Part shown: positions 30,874 through 41,745 of the stretch, in pieces
Layout: each line of letters begins with the position of its first letter
Position numbering within the stretch: position 1 is the first letter of the stretch
The notes under the pieces: generated by a model
What the model saw: the letters and a program-made list of their open reading frames with translations, nothing else
Database searches by the model: none
Told to the model about the DNA's origin: nothing
Source of the DNA: Paraburkholderia bannensis
Lineage (GTDB): Bacteria > Pseudomonadota > Gammaproteobacteria > Burkholderiales > Burkholderiaceae
Assembly (NCBI RefSeq): GCF_014200455.1
Contig: NZ_JACHBW010000002.1
Location: 248,001 to 312,000, forward strand
Length of the DNA stretch: 64,000 bases
Reading direction: 5' to 3'
Made by a program: the position numbers and the translations under genes

Positions 30874-31680
30874 TCAGGCGCGCGGCCGGCCCCGCAACGG
30901 CATGTGCTGCAGGCCGCGTTGCAGCGATTTTAGCGAACGAATCCGGTGATCGACATAGTGCGGTCGGCTGCAGCGCGCCAGGTGCGCGGGCAGGTGACCG
31001 GTGATCCAGACCGTGCGGATGCCCAGACGCCGGTAGCGCTTCAGATGCCCGTGCGTGTCCTCGACGAGGATCGCATCCGCGAGTGGCGCGCGCGCCTCGC
31101 GCAGCACGGCGCGCAGCATGCCGTGGTCGGGCTTGGCGCGCCAGCGTCCGCGCGTCTGCATGTGCTCGATCGCCACCACGCGCTCGAACAGCTGCTCGAT
31201 GCCCAGCTCCGCTAGCATGGCGCGCGCGTAGGCTTCGGGCGCGTTGGTCAGCACGATCTTGCGGCCCGGCAGCGCCGCGAGCGTGCGGGCCAGGCCGCGC
31301 TCGGCGTGAACCATATTGGGCAGATCGGGGAAGGTGTGGACGACCTTGAGAAAGTCGTGCGGATCGATCGGATGATGGCGCGTGAGACCGAGCAGCGCTG
31401 CGCCGTAGCGCTGCGTGTAACTTGTGCGCAGATGATTGGCGACCTCGCGGCTCACGCCGAGCGCATCGATGATGTACTGCGTCATGCCCCGGTTGATCGC
31501 GGGGAAGATCGAGCGCGTGGCGCAGTGCAGCGTGTTGTCGAGATCGAAGAGCCAGACCGGCGTGTGCCGATGGGCGGCGCAGCCGCCATTTGAGCCGCGC
31601 ACGGAGTGCGGGCGACGGCGAAGCGGAAGTGCGGTATTGGACAGACTGTGGGGCATGCTGGCGGGCGTCCGGCGGGTCAT
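30874..31680 (-). CDS. HAD-family pyrimidine 5'-nucleotidase
   Basis: A 268-residue haloacid-dehalogenase phosphatase. Motif I is WLFDLDNTLH with nucleophile Asp, motif II is VLTNAPEAY, and motif IV ILVEDTHGHLKR. The cap resembles the pyrimidine 5'-nucleotidase (SDT1-like) group, suggesting removal of phosphate from UMP/CMP-type substrates. The start is uncertain: 31680 and 31656 (MPHSLSNTA) both lack a good Shine-Dalgarno. It lies between argB and slmA on the same strand. Confidence 0.82.
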   Translation of the reverse strand: MTRRTPASMPHSLSNTALPLRRRPHSVRGSNGGCAAHRHTPVWLFDLDNTLHCATRSIFPAINRGMTQYIIDALGVSREVANHLRTSYTQRYGAALLGLTRHHPIDPHDFLKVVHTFPDLPNMVHAERGLARTLAALPGRKIVLTNAPEAYARAMLAELGIEQLFERVVAIEHMQTRGRWRAKPDHGMLRAVLREARAPLADAILVEDTHGHLKRYRRLGIRTVWITGHLPAHLARCSRPHYVDHRIRSLKSLQRGLQHMPLRGRPRA

Positions 31681-31814
31681 CGTGCTGCGTTCATCGAAAT
31701 GCGGTTATCGACTGCAAGCGCTGACGTCGCGCGTGGGCATGCGCCACGAGATTGCGCCAGCCCGAAGCTGGCAACCGGCAGCGATGTAACACCGCCGCCG
31801 GCGTGCTGCGCAGT

Positions 31815-33027
<1,213 letters not shown>

Positions 33028-33255
33028 ATGACCGCCTCCGCAACACCCGCCCACGCAGTCCGACATTCTCGCTGCCCGCGCTGCGGCAACGCCTTCGACT
33101 GCGGGCGCAACACCGAGCCCTTCGATTGCTGGTGCAAGGCGCTGCCAGCGGTGCCCGCCAACCAGCTCGACCCGCGCGGGCGCTGCATGTGCCCCGAATG
33201 CCTGGCCGCCGCCGTGGCCGCTGGCGGGCAACCGAAGGGCAGCGCGAGCCACTGA
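33028..33255 (+). CDS. cysteine-rich CWC-family small protein
   Basis: A 75-residue protein of the cysteine-rich CWC family, named after its CWC tripeptide. Eight cysteines fall in pairs: CPRCG, FDCG, DCWCKALP and CMCPECL, which look like a metal-binding knuckle. The ATG at 33028 (MTASATPAH) has GGGAGCGCGCCGCC upstream. Function is unknown; zinc or Fe-S binding is an inference from cysteine spacing. Confidence 0.8.
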   Translation: MTASATPAHAVRHSRCPRCGNAFDCGRNTEPFDCWCKALPAVPANQLDPRGRCMCPECLAAAVAAGGQPKGSASH

Positions 33256-33289
33256 CCAAAGGGGTCCGGGACACGGCCCCGGGCGCCGC

Positions 33290-34972
33290 TCAGGCCTGTT
33301 TCGCCCGATGGTCGGCAGCGAGCTTCGCCAGATCGGCGCTCATTGTGTCGAGCACCGCCTCCCATTGCCGGAACTGTTGCTGGCGATACAGCGTGGTGTG
33401 CGGATACCACGGGCTGTCACGGCGATCCAGCATCCAGACCCAGTGCGGGTTCACATCGAGCAACACCCACGAACGCTGGCCGAGCGCGCCCGCCAGATGC
33501 GCCGCCGACGTGCAGACCGAGATCACCAGATCGAGCGCATCGATGAAAGCGGCGGTGTCGTCGAAGCTCCGCCACTCCGCGCTGTAGTCGATCACTTCAA
33601 AACCGGCCGCGCGCGCGGCTTCGATTTCAGCCGCAGCGCCCGGTTGCAGCGAGTAGAACACCACGTTGTCGATGCCGCCGAAATGCCGGGCGTAGCGCTC
33701 AAGCCCCACACGCCGGAATGGATTGCGTTTGTGCGTGAGGCTGCCCGTCCAGGCCAGCCCGACTTTCAGCCGTGTTTCGCCCGCCAGACGCTCGCGCCAG
33801 CGGGCCGCCGCCGCCGGCTCGGAAGCCAGATAGCGCGTGGGACCGGGAATCGTCGCTTCGCGTGTGTCAAAGAACCCGGGCAGGCTGACGAGCGAAATCT
33901 CATAGTCGAACGGCGGCAGCGCCTCGACCGGACCGCCCGCTGTGTACAGATCGTAGTGGCCATGCATGCTGCGCGCGAGCAACGCGCCCATCTGCGGAAA
34001 GGAATTCCAAACGAGCCTGCCGCCTTCGCGGCGCACACGTTCGGCGAGCATCGGGATATAGCGGCTGAATTGCAGCAGATCGCCCATGCCCTGTTCGCCC
34101 CATACCAGCAGCGTGCGGCCGGCGAGCGGCTCGCCGCGCCATGTGGGTTTGGGAAACACCGGGCGGCCCGAGGCGAGTTCGCTCGATCCTTGCCAGCGCA
34201 ACTCGTGATCGGCCCAACCTTCCGCGAAGTTGCCCCGCACGAGCCGCGTCATCGACAGGTTCACGCGTATCGATGCGTCGTTGGGGGCATACTGGCAGGC
34301 GGCGCGGGCGGCCCGCTCGGCTTCGTCCCACAATTGGGCTTCCTTGCAGGCCATCGCATAGTTGTTGAGCGCAAGCGGGCTGTGCGGCGCGAGCGCGATA
34401 GCTCGCCGGCTCGCTTCCAGGGGACGTGAGGCGCGGGTTTCGTCAGGGCGCACACGGCCGAGATTGATCCACGCGTTGGTGTCGTCGGGATTGGCCTCGA
34501 CGCATTCTTCGAGCAGCCCCGCGACTTCATCGCCGTTTGAATTGATCTGCATCAAGGCGGATGCAAGATTGTTGCGCAGATTTGGAAACGTTCGGTCAAT
34601 GGCAAGCGCGCGGCGGTAAGGTGCTACGGCCTCGGCGTGGCGATTCGCAAATTGCAGCGCGATGCCTGCCGCAAACCAGGCTGCCGTGCGTTGCGGTTCG
34701 ACCCGGGCGATCGCGGCGCAAAGCCGGACGGCTTCCCCGGCGAATTCGGGATGTTTGGCGCGCGCGGCGGTGAGCATGAGTGCGTCGTCGCTGAATCCGC
34801 GCAGTGCGGTCCGCGTGGCATCGAGCAGACTGTCCACCGATGGCTTATCAGACAAGTCGGACATATCGCCGCAGGCGGCATCGACGAAATCGAGAAAGAG
34901 ATCTCGCGCCATTTGGACAGGATTGGGCACGGGATCGGGATCGGGCACGGAATCGGGCTTAACGGAAGTCAT
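33290..34972 (-). CDS. TPR protein with glycosyltransferase-like C-terminus
   Basis: A 560-residue cytosolic protein. The N-terminal half (about 80-270) is built of tetratricopeptide-like helices (AVAPYRRALAIDRTFPNLRNNLASALMQ is one unit, in two pieces here). The C-terminal half resembles the glycosyltransferase family 9/41-like domain often fused to TPRs: LLVWGEQGMGDLLQFSRYIP, VGLAWTGSLTHKRNPFR, and DLVISVCTSAAHLAGALG. Such proteins glycosylate protein or surface substrates; no substrate is indicated. A short Pro-Asp repeat (PDSVPDPDPVPNPV) opens the protein. It is divergent from regB. Confidence 0.8.
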   Translation of the reverse strand: MTSVKPDSVPDPDPVPNPVQMARDLFLDFVDAACGDMSDLSDKPSVDSLLDATRTALRGFSDDALMLTAARAKHPEFAGEAVRLCAAIARVEPQRTAAWFAAGIALQFANRHAEAVAPYRRALAIDRTFPNLRNNLASALMQINSNGDEVAGLLEECVEANPDDTNAWINLGRVRPDETRASRPLEASRRAIALAPHSPLALNNYAMACKEAQLWDEAERAARAACQYAPNDASIRVNLSMTRLVRGNFAEGWADHELRWQGSSELASGRPVFPKPTWRGEPLAGRTLLVWGEQGMGDLLQFSRYIPMLAERVRREGGRLVWNSFPQMGALLARSMHGHYDLYTAGGPVEALPPFDYEISLVSLPGFFDTREATIPGPTRYLASEPAAAARWRERLAGETRLKVGLAWTGSLTHKRNPFRRVGLERYARHFGGIDNVVFYSLQPGAAAEIEAARAAGFEVIDYSAEWRSFDDTAAFIDALDLVISVCTSAAHLAGALGQRSWVLLDVNPHWVWMLDRRDSPWYPHTTLYRQQQFRQWEAVLDTMSADLAKLAADHRAKQA

Positions 34973-35088
34973 CTGCTGCTTGCCTTATCAGAATGAGTCG
35001 TCGCGTTTGTAGTCGACGGATGTCAGATATTGGAACAGAGCTTTTCGAGACAATGAATAAGACAAGTCCGAACAGGTAAACTGACGCC

Positions 35089-36441
35089 ATGCATCGCATA
35101 ACTGTCAGTGCCCGCGTCAATCTTAGCCATGTGTTCTGGCTGCGTAGCCTCGCCATCATTGGCCAGCTGTGCACGATTGCGTTCGTGCAATTCTTCTTCG
35201 GCGTGCAATTGCCGCTGCCCGCCATGCTCTTCGTGATCGCCCTCGAAGTGGCGTTCAACGGCGTCACCTGGCTGCGCGTCACGCAGGATCGCCCCGAGTC
35301 CGATCTCGAACTGTTCGGTCAACTATGGGTCGATCTGGGCGCACTTTCCGCGCTGCTATTTTTATCGGGCGGCACGACCAATCCCTTCGTTTCGCTCTAT
35401 CTGCCGTCGCTAGCCATCGCGGCGGCCGTGCTGCCCTGGTATCTCACGGCGTGGCTCGCGTGCTTCGCCGTGGTCTGCTACGTGCTGCTCGGCTTCGACA
35501 ACGTCCCGCTCAATCTCGACAATCCCGCCAACCTGTTCGATTACTACCGCGCGGGCATGTGGGTGAACTTCATGGTGAGCGTGGCGCTGATCGTGTGGTT
35601 CGTGGCGCGCATGTCGCGGGCGCTGCGCCAGCGCGAGAACGCGCTCGCCGACGCACAGCAGCGCCTGTTGCGCGACGAACGCGCCGTGGCGCTCGGCGTG
35701 CAGGCGGCCACCGTCGCCCATGAAATCGGCACGCCGCTGTCCAGCATCGCCATGTTGACCGAAGAACTGCGCGACATCGCCCGCAGCGACAAAGGCCTCG
35801 AACCCTATTCCGCCGACCTCGAATTGCTCGACAAGCAGATCACGCTTTGCACCTCGGCGCTTGCTCGGCTGAGGAGCCGCGCTTCGTCCACGGGCAGCCG
35901 TCAGGCGGTTAGCGAATGGCTCGGTCCATTCGTCGAGCAATGGCGTCTGCGCCATCCGCATGTGAATTTCGAACTGCCTGGCAATGCACCCGAAGGCTTG
36001 TTCCTCGACGACACCGTGGCCGTCGGCCAGATCCTCACCATCCTGCTCGACAACGCCGCGCGCGCTAGCCGCGACTTTGTGACGCTGCGCGCCACGCCCC
36101 TGCCAGGGTATATCGATTTCGAAGTTTGCGACGCCGGGCCGGGTATCCCGCCGTCCTTGCGCACGTCGCTGGGCGCGGCGCCCGTGGACAGCACGCAGGG
36201 CGGTCATGGCGTGGGGCTCTATCTGGCGTTTTCGTCGGCGGCGCGTCTGGGCGGATCGATCGATCTCACCGACGCTCCCGCGCAAAGCGGCAAGGGCGCG
36301 GCAGGCCTGGAAGGCGGCACGGGCCGCCCGCGCAAGGCTCGCGGCACGCGCGCGGTGCTGCGCGTGCCGGTGACAGAAGGGCAGGTGGGCGAGGCGAATC
36401 CGGCCGCTAATTCGCGCAACGGCGCGGCAGCGGCGCTTTAA
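35089..36441 (+). CDS. regB: RegB/PrrB-type redox sensor histidine kinase
   Basis: A 450-residue kinase with six membrane helices in the first 175 residues. It carries the fully conserved quinone-site heptapeptide GGTTNPF between helices, the hallmark of RegB/PrrB/ActS. The H box is VAHEIGTPLSSIAM, followed by ILLDNAARAS (N box), DAGPGIPPSL and GGHGVGLYLAFS. RegB senses the redox state of the quinone pool and phosphorylates RegA. The reactive cysteine of Rhodobacter RegB next to the H box is not evident here. A Gly/Arg-rich stretch closes the protein. Confidence 0.88.
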   Translation: MHRITVSARVNLSHVFWLRSLAIIGQLCTIAFVQFFFGVQLPLPAMLFVIALEVAFNGVTWLRVTQDRPESDLELFGQLWVDLGALSALLFLSGGTTNPFVSLYLPSLAIAAAVLPWYLTAWLACFAVVCYVLLGFDNVPLNLDNPANLFDYYRAGMWVNFMVSVALIVWFVARMSRALRQRENALADAQQRLLRDERAVALGVQAATVAHEIGTPLSSIAMLTEELRDIARSDKGLEPYSADLELLDKQITLCTSALARLRSRASSTGSRQAVSEWLGPFVEQWRLRHPHVNFELPGNAPEGLFLDDTVAVGQILTILLDNAARASRDFVTLRATPLPGYIDFEVCDAGPGIPPSLRTSLGAAPVDSTQGGHGVGLYLAFSSAARLGGSIDLTDAPAQSGKGAAGLEGGTGRPRKARGTRAVLRVPVTEGQVGEANPAANSRNGAAAAL

Positions 36442-36544
36442 GACAGGGGATCAGGGATGGCGCGACCCGGCGGGCAATGACGCGGTCCGCCGCGCGGCTC
36501 GACCTGATCAAAACGGAACATCGGTGCAACACGGAGAAAGTGGC

Positions 36545-37087
36545 ATGAGCGATATGAATTTTCTGGTGATCGACGACGACGAAGTCTTCTCCGACATCCT
36601 TGCGCGCGGTCTCACGCGGCGCGGCTACCAGGTGCAGCAGGCGCACAACGCCGAAGAAGCGATCCGCTTTGCGAACCAGCAGAAGTTCGGGCAGATCACG
36701 GTCGACCTGCATCTGGGCAACGACTCGGGCCTCACGCTGATCGCGCCGCTGCGCGATCTTCAGCCCGACGCACGCATGCTCGTGCTGACCGGCTATGCGA
36801 GCATCGCCACGGCGGTGCAGGCGGTCAAGGACGGCGCGGACAACTATCTGGCCAAACCCGCCAACGTGGAAATGATCCTCACGTCGCTGCAAGGCGATGC
36901 GAGTTCGCTGCAGGCGGAAGCCGCCATCGAGCATCCCGCGCCGCTGTCGGTCGCGCGCCTCGAATGGGAGCACATCCAGCGCGTGCTGTCCGAACACGGC
37001 GGCAATATTTCGGCGACGGCGCGCGCGCTCAACATGCATCGCCGCACGCTGCAGCGCAAGCTCGCCAAGCGCCCGGTCAAGCAGTAA
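36545..37087 (+). CDS. regA: RegA/PrrA-type response regulator
   Basis: A 180-residue regulator: receiver domain (FLVIDDDEVFSDILARGL; phospho-Asp in ITVDLHLGNDSGL; Lys in YLAKPANVEM) and a C-terminal Fis-type helix-turn-helix (LSEHGGNISATARALNMHRRTLQRKL), nearly invariant in the RegA/PrrA/ActR family. Start at 36545 (MSDMNFLVID) with GGAG upstream is preferred over a GTG seven codons earlier. It lies 103 bases after regB and acts as the output of that kinase. Confidence 0.9.
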   Translation: MSDMNFLVIDDDEVFSDILARGLTRRGYQVQQAHNAEEAIRFANQQKFGQITVDLHLGNDSGLTLIAPLRDLQPDARMLVLTGYASIATAVQAVKDGADNYLAKPANVEMILTSLQGDASSLQAEAAIEHPAPLSVARLEWEHIQRVLSEHGGNISATARALNMHRRTLQRKLAKRPVKQ

Positions 37088-37113
37088 GCCGCGCTGTTTC
37101 TGGCGTCGCAATG

Positions 37114-37146
37114 AAAAAAGCCCTGCAAATGCAGGGCTTTTTGCTT
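37114..37146. terminator. bidirectional terminator between regA and hslU
   Basis: AAAGCCCTGCA and TGCAGGGCTTT pair perfectly around two bases, with T runs on both strands (TTTTT on +, TTTTTT on -). It serves the converging regBA and hslVU transcripts. Confidence 0.9.
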
Positions 37147-37165
37147 TGAAGCACGAGAAAAGCGC

Positions 37166-38515
37166 TTACAGCACGTAGCGCGACAGATCCTCGTCCTGTG
37201 AGACTTCGCCCAGCGCCTTGTCGACGTAAGCGGCATCGACGGTCACGCTTTGGCCCGCGTGATTGCCCGCGGCGAACGACACGTCTTCCAGCAGCTTTTC
37301 GATCACCGTGTAGAGACGGCGCGCACCGATATTCTCGGTCTTCTCGTTGACGGAGAACGCGATTTCCGCGAGGCGGCGGATACCGTCTTCGGCGAAATCG
37401 AGCTGCACGTCCTCGGTGGCGAGCAGCGCCTGGTACTGCTTCACGAGGCTCGCGTCGGTCGCCACCAGAATCGCTTCGAAGTCCTTCACGGACAGCGATT
37501 CCAGTTCCACGCGAATCGGGAAGCGACCCTGCAGTTCGGGGATCAGATCGCTCGGCTTCGAGAGATGGAACGCACCGCTCGCGATGAACAGGATGTGATC
37601 GGTCTTGATCATCCCGTACTTCGTGTTGATGGTGGTGCCTTCGACCAGCGGCAGCAGATCGCGCTGCACGCCCTGACGCGAGACTTCGCCGCCGCCCGCG
37701 CCTTCGTTGTTGCGCGAAGCGATCTTGTCGATTTCGTCGAGGAACACGATGCCGTTCTGCTCGACGTTCTGCACGGCCTTCTGCTTGACCTCTTCGTCGT
37801 TGAGCATCTTGGCCGCTTCCTCGTCGGTCAGCAGCTTGAGCGCTTCCTTGACCTTGACCTTGCGGCGCGTCTTCTTGCCGCCGCCCAGGTTGGCGAACAT
37901 CGAACGGATCTGCTCGGTCATGTCTTCCATGCCCGGCGGCCCCATGATGTCCATGCCGGATTGCGGCATTTCCACGTCGAGCTCGATTTCCTTGTCGTCG
38001 AGCTGGCCTTCGCGCAGACGCTTGCGGAAGGTCTGGCGCGTGGCGTTATCGCCGTCGGCGGGCGTGCTTTCCGGGGCGGCGCTGAAGCCCACCGGACGCG
38101 CGCCCGGCAACAGGATGTCGAGGATGCGGTCTTCGGCCTGATCGGTGGCCTTGCTGCGCACCTTGCGCATTTCCGATTCGCGCGTCTGCTTCACCGAAAT
38201 TTCGATGAGATCGCGCACGATGCTGTCGACGTCACGGCCCACGTAGCCCACTTCGGTGAACTTGGTCGCTTCGATCTTGATGAACGGCGCGTCGGCGAGC
38301 TTGGCCAGACGGCGGGCGATTTCGGTCTTGCCGACGCCCGTCGGCCCGATCATCAGAATGTTCTTCGGCGTGATTTCCTGGCGCAGCGGCTCGGCCACTT
38401 GCTGGCGGCGCCAGCGGTTGCGCAGCGCGACAGCCACGGCTTTCTTGGCCTTCGCCTGGCCGATGATGTGCTTGTCGAGTTCCGAGACGATCTCGGCGGG
38501 AGTCATGGTGCTCAT
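37166..38515 (-). CDS. hslU: ATP-dependent protease ATPase subunit HslU
   Basis: AAA+ unfoldase of the HslUV (ClpYQ) protease. Walker A is [18 protein letters not shown], Walker [13 protein letters not shown], sensor region [14 protein letters not shown], and the C-terminal tail DLSRYVL docks into HslV. The inserted I domain (about 110-240) is present. Length 449 residues. hslV lies 25 bases upstream on the same transcript, driven by a sigma32-like promoter. Confidence 0.97.
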   Translation of the reverse strand: MSTMTPAEIVSELDKHIIGQAKAKKAVAVALRNRWRRQQVAEPLRQEITPKNILMIGPTGVGKTEIARRLAKLADAPFIKIEATKFTEVGYVGRDVDSIVRDLIEISVKQTRESEMRKVRSKATDQAEDRILDILLPGARPVGFSAAPESTPADGDNATRQTFRKRLREGQLDDKEIELDVEMPQSGMDIMGPPGMEDMTEQIRSMFANLGGGKKTRRKVKVKEALKLLTDEEAAKMLNDEEVKQKAVQNVEQNGIVFLDEIDKIASRNNEGAGGGEVSRQGVQRDLLPLVEGTTINTKYGMIKTDHILFIASGAFHLSKPSDLIPELQGRFPIRVELESLSVKDFEAILVATDASLVKQYQALLATEDVQLDFAEDGIRRLAEIAFSVNEKTENIGARRLYTVIEKLLEDVSFAAGNHAGQSVTVDAAYVDKALGEVSQDEDLSRYVL

Positions 38516-38540
38516 CGTGATTCCTTGTCGTCCTGGTGGG

Positions 38541-39077
38541 TTACTCGATGGTTTCGATCACGCGGTTGTGATTGGTGTAGATACACATGTCGCCGGCGAT
38601 TTCGAGCGATTTTTCGACGATCTCGCGCGGCGAGAGGTCGGTGTTGTCGACGAGGGCCTTGGCAGCAGCCTGGGCATACGAGCCGCCCGAGCCGATTGCG
38701 CAGATGCCGCCTTCGGGATCGAGCACGTCGCCGTTGCCGGTGATGACGAGTGTGGTGGTGGCGTCGGCGGCGATCAGCATCGCTTCGAGACGGCGCAGCA
38801 TGCGGTCGGTGCGCCAGTCCTTGGCGAGTTCGACGGCGGCGCGGGTGAGATTGCCTTGATGTTTTTCGAGCTTGGCTTCGAAGCGGTCGAGCAGCGAGAA
38901 CGCGTCGGCGGTGCCGCCGGCGAAGCCGACCATGACCTTGCCGCCGTAGATGCGTCGCACTTTCTTCGCGCCGCCCTTCATGACGATGTTGCCGAGGGTG
39001 ACCTGGCCGTCGCCGCCGAGGGCGACCTTATCGCCGCGCCGCACGGAAACGATCGTCGTGCCGTGAAATTGCTCCAT
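38541..39077 (-). CDS. hslV: ATP-dependent protease proteolytic subunit HslV
   Basis: Threonine peptidase of HslUV. The protein starts MEQFHG followed by [19 protein letters not shown]; the active-site Thr is therefore exposed only after removal of a six-residue propeptide, a form usual in betaproteobacteria, whereas E. coli removes only Met. [17 protein letters not shown] and [11 protein letters not shown] are further marks. AAAGGAACGCAC precedes the ATG. 178 residues. Confidence 0.96.
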   Translation of the reverse strand: MEQFHGTTIVSVRRGDKVALGGDGQVTLGNIVMKGGAKKVRRIYGGKVMVGFAGGTADAFSLLDRFEAKLEKHQGNLTRAAVELAKDWRTDRMLRRLEAMLIAADATTTLVITGNGDVLDPEGGICAIGSGGSYAQAAAKALVDNTDLSPREIVEKSLEIAGDMCIYTNHNRVIETIE

Positions 39078-39228
39078 GTGCGTTCCTTTTACCGTTGATG
39101 CCAGGTAGAGAATGGCGCGGCTTGTGGCTCGCGTGCCGCGCCATCGGGATTCGGTACGCGCCGCGCGTGGCCCAAACGCTGACCTGAAGCGGCCGCGCCA
39201 GGGTGCGCGAGCGGGCGTGTCGGTAGAA

Positions 39229-39255
39229 GTTTAGGGCGGCAGCGGGCAGTTCAAG
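39229..39255 (-). promoter_or_regulatory. sigma32-like promoter of hslVU
   Basis: On the - strand CTTGAA (39255-39250), a 13-base spacer, then CCCTAAAC (39236-39229), close to the RpoH consensus CTTGAA / CCCCATNT. It lies about 150 bases before hslV. The remaining 357-base spacer (39078-39434) contains, besides this, only the dksA terminator. Confidence 0.55.
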
Positions 39256-39334
39256 GGCTCGCGGCGCACAAAGCGAGATAAAGGGAGCGCGTGCGTGGGC
39301 AGGCGCGCCGCTTGCCCACGCCGGCGGCGCGCAA

Positions 39335-39366
39335 ATAAAAAAAGCGCACGGGACGCCGTGCGCTTC
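39335..39366 (-). terminator. terminator after dksA
   Basis: On the - strand AGCGCACGG and CCGTGCGCT pair around four bases and are followed by TTTTTT. It lies about 70 bases past the dksA stop. Confidence 0.9.
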
Positions 39367-39434
39367 TTCGAGGAAGGCAGTCGATCCGGCGCGCGCCCAC
39401 GCGAGGCGCGGGAGCGCCGGTAGCCGTCAGCCGG

Positions 39435-39854
39435 TCAGTCGCCGAACAGCTTCTGACGCAGTTCGCGGCGCTCCTGCGCTTCGAGCGAGAGCGTGGCGGT
39501 CGGGCGCGCGAGCAGACGCGGGATGCCGATCGGCTCACCGGTTTCTTCGCACCAGCCGTAGTCGCCCGATTCGATGCGCGCGATCGATTGCTGCACCTTC
39601 TTGAGCAGCTTGCGCTCGCGGTCACGCGTGCGCAGTTCGAGCGCGTGCTCTTCTTCGATCGTCGCACGGTCGGCCGGATCGGGAACGATCACGGTTTCGC
39701 GCAGATTCTCGGTGGTCTGGCCCGCATTGCGGAGAATTTCCGCCTGCAGCTGTTCGAGCCGGTTCTTGAAGAAGGCGAGCTGATCCTCGTTCATGTAATC
39801 CTTGTCGCTCATCTTCAGGATTTCGGCTTCGGTCAAGAGTCGTTTCGTCGTCAT
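39435..39854 (-). CDS. dksA: RNA polymerase-binding transcription factor DksA, single-cysteine form
   Basis: ppGpp cofactor that binds in the RNA polymerase secondary channel. The coiled-coil tip residues DPADRATIEEEH are intact (the functional DxxDxA motif). The zinc finger is degenerate: the four ligand positions are Cys102, Thr105, Ser123 and Ala126 (WCEETGEPIGIPRLLARPTA then TLSLEA), so zinc cannot be bound by four cysteines. Start at 39854 (MTTKRLLTEAEILK), 139 residues; 32 further codons upstream are open but atypical. Neighbour of a COG0523 metallochaperone. Confidence 0.94.
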   Translation of the reverse strand: MTTKRLLTEAEILKMSDKDYMNEDQLAFFKNRLEQLQAEILRNAGQTTENLRETVIVPDPADRATIEEEHALELRTRDRERKLLKKVQQSIARIESGDYGWCEETGEPIGIPRLLARPTATLSLEAQERRELRQKLFGD

Positions 39855-40452
39855 CTGGCTTGCTTCTTCAATGAGTGAGGCAAAACTGGCACAGTTTGCC
39901 TGCACTTTTGTGTTGCCCGCAGTGGTCTTCACCACCTGATTACTACGCAAAACCGCGCTTTAACGCGCGTTTTTTCACGCCAGGGTGCGCACCGACGGGC
40001 ACGGACGGTGATTTGTCGTGACGCCTGAGCGCCGCTGCGGGGCCGAACTCCTCTGGAAACCGTGGTTCAGAAGCTTCTGAGGCATATTTCGTACCGGCTG
40101 CGCGCTGCGACGCGATGCGCTGCCGGGAAGGCGATTCTCACCGGATGCTGCCGGAGATTGCCGGAAACCGGTGGTAGAGAGAATGCCTCTCTTCCAGTGG
40201 GGCCGTATTGTAACCGAACCGCAAACTCACGCCGCAAGCGGGAAATCCCTGCATTCACGGCTTCGCCTTACGGTCGATATCCAGAAAATATAACGCGCCA
40301 ATCGTGAAAAAGCGATGGTCGGGTACGTTATTTGATGCACAGCGCACGGAAAAACGCAATTGCCCAGCCTGCAAGACCGCTAAAAACGACAACGCCCGGC
40401 TTAAAGCCGGGCGATGCTGGGTAAAAACCGTTTTGAACGCGGTTTCAGCGCA
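39855..40452. other. long dksA upstream region
   Basis: A 598-base stretch without a convincing gene. On the - strand (dksA direction) there is a -10-like TACAAT (40212-40207) with a TTGCGG-type -35 at a wide 19-base spacing, then a hairpin AGAGAG/CTCTCT (about 40168-40188), several CCGG-rich stems, and a CGCGC/GCGCG hairpin flanked by T on one side and A on the other (about 39954-39976). Together they suggest a leader of about 350 bases. An 81-codon + frame (40062-40307) has no supporting features. Confidence 0.4.
40382..40413 (-). terminator. terminator after the COG0523 GTPase gene
   Basis: On the - strand CGCCCGGCTT and AAGCCGGGCG form a tight stem followed by TTGTCGTTTTT. It lies 40 bases past the GTPase stop. 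Confidence 0.75.
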
Positions 40453-41568
<1,116 letters not shown>

Positions 41569-41626
41569 GCTTTTGCTCGCTGAGTGTCGGGGTGGGCGCG
41601 GCGCGCGGCCCGCGCGTCCTGTCGCC

Positions 41627-41645
41627 AGTGTTACAACATAACTCT
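41627..41645. promoter_or_regulatory. Zur-like operator
   Basis: The 19-base AGTGTTACAACATAACTCT contains GTTAC-AAC-ATAAC, an imperfect palindrome close to the proteobacterial Zur core GTTATnnnATAAC. It stands in the 177-base region upstream of the COG0523 GTPase, a family often in Zur regulons. Assignment rests on motif and context. Confidence 0.6.
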
Positions 41646-41745
41646 CTATTGAATCATATCTGCGGCGCGCCCGCAGGGCGCGGCGTGATCCGGGGTCGAA
41701 TCGCGCGCGTCCATCGAACGCCAATCACCCGCAAGTGAGGCCGTT

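Noticed and set aside
40062..40307. 81-codon + frame in the dksA upstream region
   Set aside because: No ribosome-binding site, odd composition, no recognisable domain.
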